NCBI RefSeq assembly: GCF_050908845.1
Contig: NZ_CP194171.1
Location: 620,001 to 684,000, forward strand
Length of the DNA stretch: 64,000 nt
Direction: 5' to 3'
Source of the DNA: Marinobacterium_D sp050908845
Lineage (GTDB): Bacteria; Pseudomonadota; Gammaproteobacteria; Pseudomonadales; Balneatricaceae
The position numbers and the translations under genes were made by a program. Of the stretch, positions 26,963 to 34,725 are shown in pieces. How positions within the stretch are numbered: position 1 is the first letter of the stretch; each line of letters starts with the position of its first letter. The notes under the pieces are model-generated. The model was not told the origin of the DNA. It searched no databases and saw nothing but the letters and a program-made list of their open reading frames with translations.

Positions 26963-27961
26963 TCAGGCGGCCTGTGCCGACCGGCGTTTGCTCGCCAGAA
27001 AATCGGTCAGCGCCAGTACGTGGCGGGTGGTCGGCATGTTAAGCCCCACCAGCGCGGCCAGCTCAAGAACGGCATGGCCAATAGCCGCGAGTTCCAACGG
27101 GCTGCCCTGCTCGTGGTCCTGCAGCATCGATGTTTTCACGGCACCCATACCGGCGCCGAGCTCCATAAAGGTTTGCGGATCAAAGCGGATGCGGGCGCCA
27201 TGGGCGGCGGCGACCTGGATAACCTCGTCGAAAATCTGCCGCACCAGCGGGCTCAGGCGAGCGTCGCTGTAGATCTGCTCCAGTGTGGCCTCGGTCACCA
27301 CAGAAAGCGGATTCGAGGTCAGGTTGGCGGTGATCTTGGTCCAGATCTGATCGCGGATATAGTCGCTGGCGCGTGCTTCAATGCCGCTGCTCTCGATGAG
27401 GCCGCGAATCTGTTCCAGCCGCTCGGTGAGCTGGTTGTTGATCTCACCGAGAATGATCAGGTGCGGGTTGGTGGATTCCACCACGCCCGGCGCTTTGCGT
27501 ACGGCAGTGATAAACACCACCGCGCCGATCAGGTGTTGCGCCGGAATCAGACGCGACAGTTCGCCATCCGGATCAACGGCTTTTACCCGAGTATCTGCAA
27601 AGCGGCCTTCGGCACCCTGGAAATACCACCAGGGCACACCGTTCACCACCGGGATCACGACGGTTTCTTCATGCAGCATTGGCTGGATCTGCTGCAGAAT
27701 ACTGGTCAGCGCGGGCACCTTGGTGCAGACGAAGATCAGATCCTGGGGGCCGAGTGCCTCGGCTGAATCGCTGGCGTTCACCGAGGCCCGGTGTTCGCCC
27801 TCCAGATCGATGAGACAGACACCGTCCCGTTGCAGGCTGTTCAGGGTTTCACCCCGAGCCAGCACACTCACGCTCTGTCCCGAAGCGGCCAGACGGGCTG
27901 CGAGTGTACAGCCGATCGCGCCGGCACCGGCGATACAGATGCGCATTCCAATCTTTTCCAT
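26963..27961 (-). CDS. Ketopantoate reductase (PanE/ApbA) family oxidoreductase
   Basis: NAD(P)H-dependent 2-oxoacid reductase fold of 332 residues. The N-terminal Rossmann motif is GAGAIGCTLAARLA (about 11-24), and the C-terminal helical domain has the catalytic lysine region WTKITANLTSNPLSVV. Because it sits between an ABC importer and a class II aldolase it is unlikely to be the pantothenate enzyme; a 2-oxoacid or hydroxyacid in the same pathway is more likely. The start could be the ATG at 27961 or the next in-frame one at Met6. Confidence 0.85.
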   Translation of the reverse strand: MEKIGMRICIAGAGAIGCTLAARLAASGQSVSVLARGETLNSLQRDGVCLIDLEGEHRASVNASDSAEALGPQDLIFVCTKVPALTSILQQIQPMLHEETVVIPVVNGVPWWYFQGAEGRFADTRVKAVDPDGELSRLIPAQHLIGAVVFITAVRKAPGVVESTNPHLIILGEINNQLTERLEQIRGLIESSGIEARASDYIRDQIWTKITANLTSNPLSVVTEATLEQIYSDARLSPLVRQIFDEVIQVAAAHGARIRFDPQTFMELGAGMGAVKTSMLQDHEQGSPLELAAIGHAVLELAALVGLNMPTTRHVLALTDFLASKRRSAQAA

Positions 27962-28007
27962 CGAGTGTTTCCAATAGAGGCGCCCCCGAAGCAGGGGCGC
28001 CGGTTGT

Positions 28008-28790
28008 TTAGCTGGAGAGCAGGTCCTGGTGCTTGCTGGCCAGGCCCAGGTAGGCCTCGATCACACGCGGATCATTGGCCAAATCGGCAGCTTCGCCCTG
28101 CATGGCGACCTGTCCCCCCTCGAGCACATAGGCGTAGTCGGCCACTTTCAGCGCCGCGCGCGCGTTCTGCTCGACCAGCAGGATAGATACCCCCTGGCGG
28201 CGCAGATCGGCGAAGATACGGAAGATCTCGCGGGTGATCAGCGGTGCCAGACCCAGGCTTGGCTCATCGAGCATCAGCAGACGCGGCTTGCCCATCAGGG
28301 CGCGGCCGATGGCCAGCATCTGACGTTCACCCCCTGAAAGGGTGCCTGCCATCTGCTTGCGCCGCTCCCAGAGTCTCGGGAACAGGCTGTACACCTCGGC
28401 CAGGGTAGTCTCATAGCCGCGGTCGCCGCTGCGATAGCGCTGGAAGGCGCCCAGCTGAAGGTTGTCCTCAACGCTCATGCTGGTAAACAGCTCGCGTTTT
28501 TCCGGTACCAGGCCGAGACCTTTGCCAACCATTTTTTCCACATCCGGCACCTTGTAGAAGTTGCCATCGAAGTGGACGTCGCCTTTCGATTTCAGCATGC
28601 CGATAATGGCGGACAGCAGGGTGGTTTTACCGGCCCCGTTGGGGCCGATTACGGTGACGATCTGACCTTCGCGCACCTGCAGGTCGATACCTGTGACGGC
28701 CTCGACCATGCCGTAGGAGACGTGCAGCTGTTTTACGTCCAGCAGCAGCTCGTCGGAGCTGGTTTTTGCGTTGGTTGCAGTATTGCTCAT
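28008..28790 (-). CDS. ABC importer ATP-binding protein, LivF type
   Basis: 260-residue ATPase of a branched-chain-amino-acid-type (HAAT) importer. Visible motifs are Walker A GPNGAGKT, signature TLSGGERQML and Walker B LLMLDEPSLGL. The start ATG overlaps the stop of the LivM-LivG fusion gene by one base (TGATG), so they are coupled. It works with the LivG half of the upstream protein as the ATPase pair. Confidence 0.93.
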   Translation of the reverse strand: MSNTATNAKTSSDELLLDVKQLHVSYGMVEAVTGIDLQVREGQIVTVIGPNGAGKTTLLSAIIGMLKSKGDVHFDGNFYKVPDVEKMVGKGLGLVPEKRELFTSMSVEDNLQLGAFQRYRSGDRGYETTLAEVYSLFPRLWERRKQMAGTLSGGERQMLAIGRALMGKPRLLMLDEPSLGLAPLITREIFRIFADLRRQGVSILLVEQNARAALKVADYAYVLEGGQVAMQGEAADLANDPRVIEAYLGLASKHQDLLSS

Positions 28791-30598
28791 CAGTCGGCAC
28801 CTCCCAGGTAGGCTTCAAGTACGGCCGGGTTGGTCTGGATCTCCTCCGGCAGGCCCTCGGCGATCTTTTCACCGAACTCCATCACCACGATGCGATCCAC
28901 CAGCCCCATGACGAAGTCCATGTCGTGCTCGACCAGCAGAATCGCCATGCCTTCGCTGCGCAGCTTGTTAAGCAGGTCCGCCAGCGCCTGTTTCTCTTTA
29001 TGACGCAGACCGGCGGCCGGTTCGTCCAGCAGCAGCAGGCAGGGATCGGCGCAGAGTGCGCGGGCGATCTCGAGGATGCGCTGCTGGCCAAGTGCCAGGC
29101 TGCCTGCCTCCTCGTAGAGATAATCACCGAGGCCAACGCGGTGCAGCTGGCGGGCGGCCTCTTCCAGCAGGCTGGTTTCCTCCAGGCGCTCCAGGTGCAG
29201 TGCCGAGCTGATCACGCCCTTGCTGCCGCGCAGGTGAGCGCCGATCGCCACATTCTCAAGGACGGTCATGGTGGGCAGTAGCTTTACGTGCTGGAAGGTA
29301 CGGCTCATGCCCAGGGTGGCAACGGCTCGGGAGCTTTTGCCTTTCAGGCTTTCACCGCGGAACAGCACTTCACCGGAAGTCGGGGTATCCACGGCCGACA
29401 GCTGGTTAAACATGGTGCTCTTGCCGGCGCCGTTGGGGCCGATCAGGGCCAGGATTTCACCGGCATGGACCTGCAGGTTCATCTCCTTGTTGGCGACCAG
29501 TCCACCGAATTTGCGGGTGACTTCCCTGGCTTCCAGGATCAGTTCACCTTTCTCCGGGAGCTGTCGACGCGGCAGCTCGGGAGCGCTGGGGCCAGCTGAT
29601 TCCGGGATCAGTTTCTTGCGCTGGCGCAGGCGGGCAGGAACGGCCTTCATCAGCAGCGGCCAGAGGCCGCCCGGCGCTTTGTGCATGATCAGGATGATCA
29701 GCAGGCCGAATACGATGTGCTCGTAGTTACCGTCGTTACCGAACAGGATCGGCAGCCAGTCCTGGAACCATTGCTTGGCCATGGTCAGAATGCCGGCTCC
29801 CAACAGCGCGCCCCAGACATTGGCGACACCGCCGATCAGCGCCATAAACAGGTAGTCGATGCCCATGCTCAGACCGAAGGGGGTAGGGCTGACAAAACGC
29901 TGGTTGTGCGCGTAGAGCCAACCGGATACGGCGGCAAACAGGGCAGAAATCAGGAACACCACGAGCTTGGAGCGGAAGGTGTTGACGCCCATGGATTCCG
30001 CCATCAGCTGTCCGCCTTTCAGCGCACGGATAGCACGACCTTCACGGGAGTTAAGCAGGTTCTGCGTCACCAGCATGGCCACCAGCAGAATCGCCCAGAT
30101 GAGATAGAACATCTTCTCACCCTTATCCAGTGAAAAGCCGAAAATCTCGATCGGTGGCAGACCGCTGATACCGGAATGTCCGCCCAGGCTTTTTACCGTG
30201 CCGAACAGGTAGTACAGCGAGATACCCCAGGCGATGGTACCCAGTGGCAGGTAGTGACCGGACAGGCGCAGTGTCAAAGCACCCAGAATCAGTGCGACGG
30301 CAGCGGTCAGCAGTACGCCGATCAGCAGTGAGAGCCAGGGAGAACCGGCAGCCCATTCAAGCCAGGAGGGCAGTTGCTGGGTAGCGGTCAGGTAAGCGCT
30401 GGTATAGGAACCCAGGCCCACAAAGGCGGCCTGCCCGAAGCTGGTCATGCCGCCGACACCGGTGAGAAGCACCAGCCCCAGCACTACCAGGGCATACAGG
30501 CCGATATAGTTCAACAGGGTGACCTGAAAGGTCGGTAAAACCAGTGGAGCCAGTGCGACCAGCACCACAAAAATGGTCAGGACGTGACGAGATTTCAT
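28790..30598 (-). CDS. ABC importer permease-ATPase fusion (LivM-LivG)
   Basis: One 602-residue protein carrying two normally separate subunits. Residues 1 to about 320 are a LivM permease (about 8-9 spans; GHSGISGLPPI, SREGRAIRALKGG). A charged linker runs to about 350. Residues 351-602 are a LivG ATPase with Walker A GPNGAGKS (387-394), signature region LALGQQRILE (about 501-510), Walker B CLLLLDEP (520-527) and switch His558. The start overlaps the stop of the upstream permease by four bases (ATGA). Confidence 0.93.
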   Translation of the reverse strand: MKSRHVLTIFVVLVALAPLVLPTFQVTLLNYIGLYALVVLGLVLLTGVGGMTSFGQAAFVGLGSYTSAYLTATQQLPSWLEWAAGSPWLSLLIGVLLTAAVALILGALTLRLSGHYLPLGTIAWGISLYYLFGTVKSLGGHSGISGLPPIEIFGFSLDKGEKMFYLIWAILLVAMLVTQNLLNSREGRAIRALKGGQLMAESMGVNTFRSKLVVFLISALFAAVSGWLYAHNQRFVSPTPFGLSMGIDYLFMALIGGVANVWGALLGAGILTMAKQWFQDWLPILFGNDGNYEHIVFGLLIILIMHKAPGGLWPLLMKAVPARLRQRKKLIPESAGPSAPELPRRQLPEKGELILEAREVTRKFGGLVANKEMNLQVHAGEILALIGPNGAGKSTMFNQLSAVDTPTSGEVLFRGESLKGKSSRAVATLGMSRTFQHVKLLPTMTVLENVAIGAHLRGSKGVISSALHLERLEETSLLEEAARQLHRVGLGDYLYEEAGSLALGQQRILEIARALCADPCLLLLDEPAAGLRHKEKQALADLLNKLRSEGMAILLVEHDMDFVMGLVDRIVVMEFGEKIAEGLPEEIQTNPAVLEAYLGGAD

Positions 30599-31632
30599 TC
30601 TTCGTCCTCCACATGGTTGCTTTTAAGAGAGCGCCACAGCAGGAAAGGAATAATCAGCGTGAAAACGATGATCTCCTTGTAGTTGCTGGCCCAGAACATG
30701 GAGAAGGCCTCGATCAGCCCGACTGCCACTGCACCTATTGCCGCCAGCGGGTAGCTGATCAGGCCGCCGATGATGGCGCCGACAAAGCCTTTAAGGCTGA
30801 TAATGAAGCCTGAGTCGTAGTAGAGCGTGGTGATCGGCGCGATCAGAATGCCGGAGGCCACACCGATAAAGGCGGCTAGGGCAAAGGTCGCCTTGCCGGC
30901 GAAATCGGGCGAGATACCCATCAGTCGGGCGCCCATGCGGTTAACCGCGGTAGCGCGCAGCGCTTTGCCATAAAGGGTGCGTTCAAACGCCAGGAACAGG
31001 GATACGATCAGGAAGATAGACACCAGGATCACCCAGAGGGTCTGGCTCTTGAACATGACGTTGCCGATCTGGAAGGTGGCATCGCTGAACGGTGCGGTGC
31101 GGCCGCCCTCCGGCCCGAACATCAACAGGCCTACGCCGACCATGGCCACGTGTACGGCGATCGATACGATCAGCAGCACCAGCGGTTGTGCCGAGGCGAT
31201 AGGCTGGAAAAAGATTCGATACATGATGGGACCTAGCGGCACCAGAATAAGCAGAGTCAGCAGCACCTGGCCCGCCATATGTATCTCCTGCATCGGCAGG
31301 GTTTCAATCAGGATAACCATGATCAGTGCATAGGCGAGCTTAAGACCCATCCACTGCGCCTTGCGTGCCTCCACGCCATTGCTGACCAGCTGTTTCAGGT
31401 CCAGGCCGACGTCGAGTGCCATCATGCCCATCAGCAGCCAGACGATGGAGCTGTCCTGACCGGATTGGAAGGCGTACATGGTCAGTGCGCCGAAGGTAAC
31501 AAACTCTCCCAGCGGGATCAGCAGAATACGGGTGACGGTAAACACCAGGATGATCGACAGCGCCAGTAACGCGTAAATGGCGCCGTTGGTAATGCCATCC
31601 TGGCCCAGCAGCATGGCTATTTGAAAATTCAT
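30595..31632 (-). CDS. ABC importer permease, LivH type
   Basis: 345-residue inner-membrane permease of the HAAT family, with typical GITNGAIYALLALSIILVF at the N-terminus and the C-terminal LKGFVGAIIGGLISYPLAAIGAVAVGLIE. It pairs with the LivM half of the downstream fusion. It is somewhat longer than the usual LivH (about 300), with an extra loop at about 75-100. It follows the binding-protein gene after a 159-base gap with a hairpin. Confidence 0.93.
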   Translation of the reverse strand: MNFQIAMLLGQDGITNGAIYALLALSIILVFTVTRILLIPLGEFVTFGALTMYAFQSGQDSSIVWLLMGMMALDVGLDLKQLVSNGVEARKAQWMGLKLAYALIMVILIETLPMQEIHMAGQVLLTLLILVPLGPIMYRIFFQPIASAQPLVLLIVSIAVHVAMVGVGLLMFGPEGGRTAPFSDATFQIGNVMFKSQTLWVILVSIFLIVSLFLAFERTLYGKALRATAVNRMGARLMGISPDFAGKATFALAAFIGVASGILIAPITTLYYDSGFIISLKGFVGAIIGGLISYPLAAIGAVAVGLIEAFSMFWASNYKEIIVFTLIIPFLLWRSLKSNHVEDEE

Positions 31633-31757
31633 TGTGCGATGTCCTCAACATTGTCGCCCAGCCACGGTCGAACCTGTCCCCGTTTCTTGGTGCGCACGGG
31701 TGTTTTTGGGTGTTGGGTGGCTACGTGTATGTTCGACGGGCTGTTGTTCGAACGGCA

Positions 31758-31780
31758 GCCGGGCGCGGGTTCCGCCCGGC
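31758..31780 (-). ncRNA. Intercistronic hairpin between the binding protein and permease genes
   Basis: Perfect eight-pair stem GCCGGGCG / CGCCCGGC with a seven-base loop, just after the binding-protein stop codon and with no T-run. Such hairpins commonly stabilise the upstream message so that the binding protein is made in excess over the permeases. Confidence 0.5.
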
Positions 31781-31791
31781 TCAGGTCCGAA

Positions 31792-32937
31792 TTACTTCAG
31801 CAGCGTCCAGGCGCCGTTTTCAACCTTGATCAGTTCACGACCACGCTCATCGAAACCGCTGTGGTCTGCTGGAGTCATGTTGTAAACGCCCTGGGTGCCA
31901 GGCATCTCAGTGGTCTGTTCGATAGCATCACGCAGCGCAGCGCGAAACTCGGCTGTACCAGGCTTGGCTTTTTCCAGAGCGGCCGGAATCGCGTTATTGA
32001 GCAGCAGGCCGGCATCGTAAACATTACCGCCGAAGGTGGCGGGCGTTTCGCCATACTTTTCTTTGTAAGCGTTCACGTAGTCGGTGGCGATCTGCTTGGA
32101 CGGGCTATCGGGGACTTCATCCAGTACCAGCATCAGGCTGGCCGCGAGAATAGTGCCTTCAACGGCTTTGCCGCCAAGCTTCAGGAAGGGATCAAGCGCA
32201 GCGCCGTGAGTCTGGTAGATCTGGCCGGCGTAGCCCTGCTCTTTCAGGGTGGTCTGCGGCATCACCGAAGATGAGCCTGGCGCTGCAATCAGTACGGCAT
32301 CCGGACTGGACATCATCACCTTGAGACTCTGTCCGGTGATAGAGGTGTCCTGGCGCTGGAAGCTTTCCGAGGCGACGATTTCGATGCCGGCCTTTTCGGT
32401 CAGCTCGGCCATCACTTTTGCCCAGTTTTCCCCGTAAGGATCTGCTGTGCCGATCAGCCCGACGGTTTTCACCCCGGCGTCCTTCATGTGATCAACCAGG
32501 GCCGATGCGATCAGATCGTCGTTCTGAGTGGTCTTGAAGACCCACTTCTTCTGCTCCGTCATCGGCAGGATGACGGCAGCCGTGCCAACCGGAGCAAGCA
32601 TGGGAGTGCCGGACTCCGCAGCATACTGGATGACGCCCATTGCCGCGCCGGAGCCACTCGGGCCAATGATGGCATCCACCTGTTCTTCATCGATCAGCTT
32701 TTTGAACGCCTTGGCGGCCGCAGTCGGGTCGCTGCTGTCATCCAGAGAGATATAACTGATGGTTTCGCCGCCCACAGACGTGGGGAGTAGAGGAACACTG
32801 TTCTTCTGCGGAATACCCACCAGGGCGATGGGACCGGTCGATGAAGTGACGACGCCGACCTTGATCTCTGCCTGGGCGGCAGTGGCGGTCAAAGCGGATC
32901 CGAGTATCAGTGCAGATAGAGTTTTCTTCAACAGCAT
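31792..32937 (-). CDS. ABC importer periplasmic substrate-binding protein, LivK type
   Basis: 381 residues. It has a signal peptide (KKTLSALILGSALTATAAQA, cleavage before EIKVGVV at about residue 24) and a two-lobed periplasmic binding fold of the Leu/Ile/Val family (VVTSSTGPIALVGIPQKN, IIGPSGSGAAMGVIQYAAESGTP). This family also binds aromatic acids. It heads a six-gene operon divergent from the iac operon, so IAA or a related aryl acid is a reasonable ligand, by inference. The ATG at 32937 has TGGAG upstream, and a sigma-54 promoter match precedes it. Confidence 0.92.
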   Translation of the reverse strand: MLLKKTLSALILGSALTATAAQAEIKVGVVTSSTGPIALVGIPQKNSVPLLPTSVGGETISYISLDDSSDPTAAAKAFKKLIDEEQVDAIIGPSGSGAAMGVIQYAAESGTPMLAPVGTAAVILPMTEQKKWVFKTTQNDDLIASALVDHMKDAGVKTVGLIGTADPYGENWAKVMAELTEKAGIEIVASESFQRQDTSITGQSLKVMMSSPDAVLIAAPGSSSVMPQTTLKEQGYAGQIYQTHGAALDPFLKLGGKAVEGTILAASLMLVLDEVPDSPSKQIATDYVNAYKEKYGETPATFGGNVYDAGLLLNNAIPAALEKAKPGTAEFRAALRDAIEQTTEMPGTQGVYNMTPADHSGFDERGRELIKVENGAWTLLK

Positions 32938-33008
32938 GACGTTCTCCAGGGGGGTAAAACAACTTGGTTTTGGTCCGGCCTGTTTTCGTGCCTGACATCA
33001 GTGACTTA

Positions 33009-33023
33009 GCAGGTGTCGTGCCA
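33009..33023 (-). promoter_or_regulatory. Putative sigma-54 (RpoN) promoter of the ABC importer operon
   Basis: Minus strand TGGCACGACACCTGC matches the -24/-12 consensus TGGCACG-N4-TTGC with one mismatch (CTGC for TTGC) and the exact 10-base spacing between GG and GC. Transcription would start near 32997, about 60 bases before the binding-protein start codon. A sigma-54 activator should bind upstream; none is encoded in the window. Confidence 0.6.
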
Positions 33024-33133
33024 GAAGCGTGGCATGCACCAGATCTGGATCATCGTAAGGGTGCTTGAAATATGGTTGTAAAAGTTTCCCGGGGAAGTAG
33101 TTCCTGTTGCCGTTTTATGACGCTAAAAAAACC

Positions 33134-33156
33134 GATTTTTGGTTGAAAAATCAACC
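33134..33156. promoter_or_regulatory. Two overlapping inverted repeats in the importer/iac intergenic region
   Basis: GATTTTT (33134-33140) pairs with AAAAATC (33146-33152) around GGTTG. GGTTGA (33141-33146) pairs with TCAACC (33151-33156) around AAAA. The two cannot form as hairpins together. Possible regulator site midway in the divergent region. Confidence 0.4.
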
Positions 33157-33456
33157 TACTGAGATTGCGGATTTTGCCTGTTCTTAGAGGTTTTATAAGC
33201 GTTATTTTGTGCCAAAAAAATCCTATTGAAACTCCAAAAAAATAGTTTGTTTTTGTCTTTGTTTTTTCCTGTCCGAATCATCTTTCTGTCTTTGTTTTTC
33301 TCCCTGTATATGCCTATAAAAATTTAAATAACTAAATAAAAACAGACATTTAAAGCAGGTTTTTTGGGTGTTCTAAGGTGTATTTGTAGTGCACCAAACA
33401 CGGGCGATTTAAGTTTTTTTGCACCGAAAGGATGCCTTTATTTTTTTGGATTAATC

Positions 33457-33467
33457 AATTGACAATT
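33457..33467 (+). promoter_or_regulatory. Palindromic operator candidate at the iac promoter
   Basis: AATTG-A-CAATT is a perfect palindrome that contains TTGACA (33459-33464), an exact -35 hexamer. AT-rich -10 candidates follow (AATAAT at 33473-33478, or weaker GATTTT at 33482-33487), but none has both good sequence and ideal spacing. MarR repressors often use sites of this type overlapping the promoter. Confidence 0.4.
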
Positions 33468-33494
33468 CAAGTAATAATTAGGATTTTAGAAAAG

Positions 33495-33543
33495 AGCGCA
33501 GGGTATTGCGCTTCAGGAAAAAGGCTCTGACGCAGAGGCTTTT
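33495..33543 (+). ncRNA. Tandem hairpins in the iac operon leader (possible attenuator)
   Basis: First hairpin: AGCGCA (33495-33500) with TGCGCT (33507-33512). Second: CTCTG (33525-33529) with CAGAG (33533-33537), loop ACG, extended past a G-G mismatch by AAAAG (33519-33523) with CTTTT (33539-33543). The second ends in four T and looks like a weak intrinsic terminator, 29 bases before iacH. Confidence 0.4.
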
Positions 33544-33572
33544 AATTCGAGATTCTAGTTACAGGTAAGTCG

Positions 33573-34709
33573 ATGACTATCGTGGTTCAGTCCCTGGCAT
33601 TAGGTGGTGAAGGTCCAGACATCATGGTGAAAGACACCATTGATGTGGCTGGCTATCAGACCCGTGCCGGTAGCCGGGCGCTGGACCAGGTAGAGCCGGC
33701 TCAGTCCCATGCCGCGGTTGTGCGTCGGCTGTTGGATGCCGGTTGGCATATCAACGGCAAGACCAACCTGCATGAGCTTGCCTTCGGTACTACCGGTATC
33801 AACAACTGGACCGGAACGCCGGAAAATCCTAACTATCCCGGCCGTGTTCCGGGCGGCTCGTCCAGTGGCTCTGCCGCTGCTGTTGCAGCAGGGCTCTGTC
33901 GCGCTGCGCTCGGTACCGATACCGGCGGCTCGATCCGTACCCCGGCGGCCTGCTGCGGTGTGTTTGGCCTCAAGCCCAGCTTTGGTCGTGTCAGCCGCGA
34001 GGGTGTGATGCCGGCGCAGACCAGTCTTGATTGTGTCGGTCCTTTTGCCCGCGACATGGGGACACTGGTCAACGTTATGCGAGTGCTCTGTAGCGATTTT
34101 GGGGAGTTGCCCGCCGTCGAAAATGCTCGCATCGGTGTCGTCAACGTCGCCCCGGAAGGGGTCAATCCGGAAGTGTTGGCTACCTTGGAAAATGCGATTT
34201 CATGTGTCGATATGGGTATTAAAAGCGTTGATCTTCGGACAATGGAGGTCGCTTACGATGCCGGTATGACGGTGATCAACCGCGAGTCCTGGAACGCCAA
34301 TCGTGACTGCGTCGACACAGGTCTTGTGGCTGAGGATGTGGCTCAGCGCCTGCTGGCAGCCAGCCAGACCACCGACGAAGAACTGCAGCAGGCGGAAGCG
34401 GTACGCCAGGCGTTTAGCGCTGAGGTGGATACCGTCCTGCAGGACTGTGAAGTGCTGGCGTTGCCAACCATGCCGGATTATCCGGCACAGCTTTCCGAAG
34501 CGGGTGATACCTGCGCCTTGCTGGGCATGACCCGGTTTGTTCGACCTTTCAATCTTAGCGGCCATCCGGCCATCACCATTCCTCTGGTCAGTGCTGCGGG
34601 CTTGCCCGTAGGGCTTCAGCTGGTAGCGGCACGAGGTGCCGATGAACTGCTGTGTGCAGTGGCGTCCGCAATAGCCAGCCGGATCAGTACCAGAACAGAA
34701 GATGAGTAA
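33573..34709 (+). CDS. iacH: IacH: amidase-signature protein of the IAA catabolic operon
   Basis: 378-residue amidase-signature enzyme with the Ser-cisSer-Lys triad visible: Lys20 in MVKDTIDVAG, the Gly/Ser-rich loop GGSSSGS (94-100) with the cis-serine, and nucleophile Ser120 in TDTGGSIRTP. It is shorter than typical amidases (450-500) because the N-terminal helical region is absent. It is first in an operon whose order, iacHABICDEFG, matches the IAA-degradation cluster of Pseudomonas putida 1290. The exact reaction of IacH is not settled to my knowledge. Confidence 0.85.
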   Translation: MTIVVQSLALGGEGPDIMVKDTIDVAGYQTRAGSRALDQVEPAQSHAAVVRRLLDAGWHINGKTNLHELAFGTTGINNWTGTPENPNYPGRVPGGSSSGSAAAVAAGLCRAALGTDTGGSIRTPAACCGVFGLKPSFGRVSREGVMPAQTSLDCVGPFARDMGTLVNVMRVLCSDFGELPAVENARIGVVNVAPEGVNPEVLATLENAISCVDMGIKSVDLRTMEVAYDAGMTVINRESWNANRDCVDTGLVAEDVAQRLLAASQTTDEELQQAEAVRQAFSAEVDTVLQDCEVLALPTMPDYPAQLSEAGDTCALLGMTRFVRPFNLSGHPAITIPLVSAAGLPVGLQLVAARGADELLCAVASAIASRISTRTEDE

Positions 34710-34725
34710 CAGGAGACCAGAGACC

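Larger units (their letters stand above)
32938..33572. promoter_or_regulatory. 635-base AT-rich divergent intergenic region between the importer operon and iac
   Basis: There is no credible gene here. The region is markedly richer in A and T than the flanking genes, with many A- and T-runs, which suggests bendable regulatory DNA. It holds the sigma-54 promoter match near 33010-33023, overlapping inverted repeats at 33134-33156, a palindrome at 33457-33467 overlapping TTGACA, and two leader hairpins at 33495-33543 in front of iacH. Confidence 0.7.
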
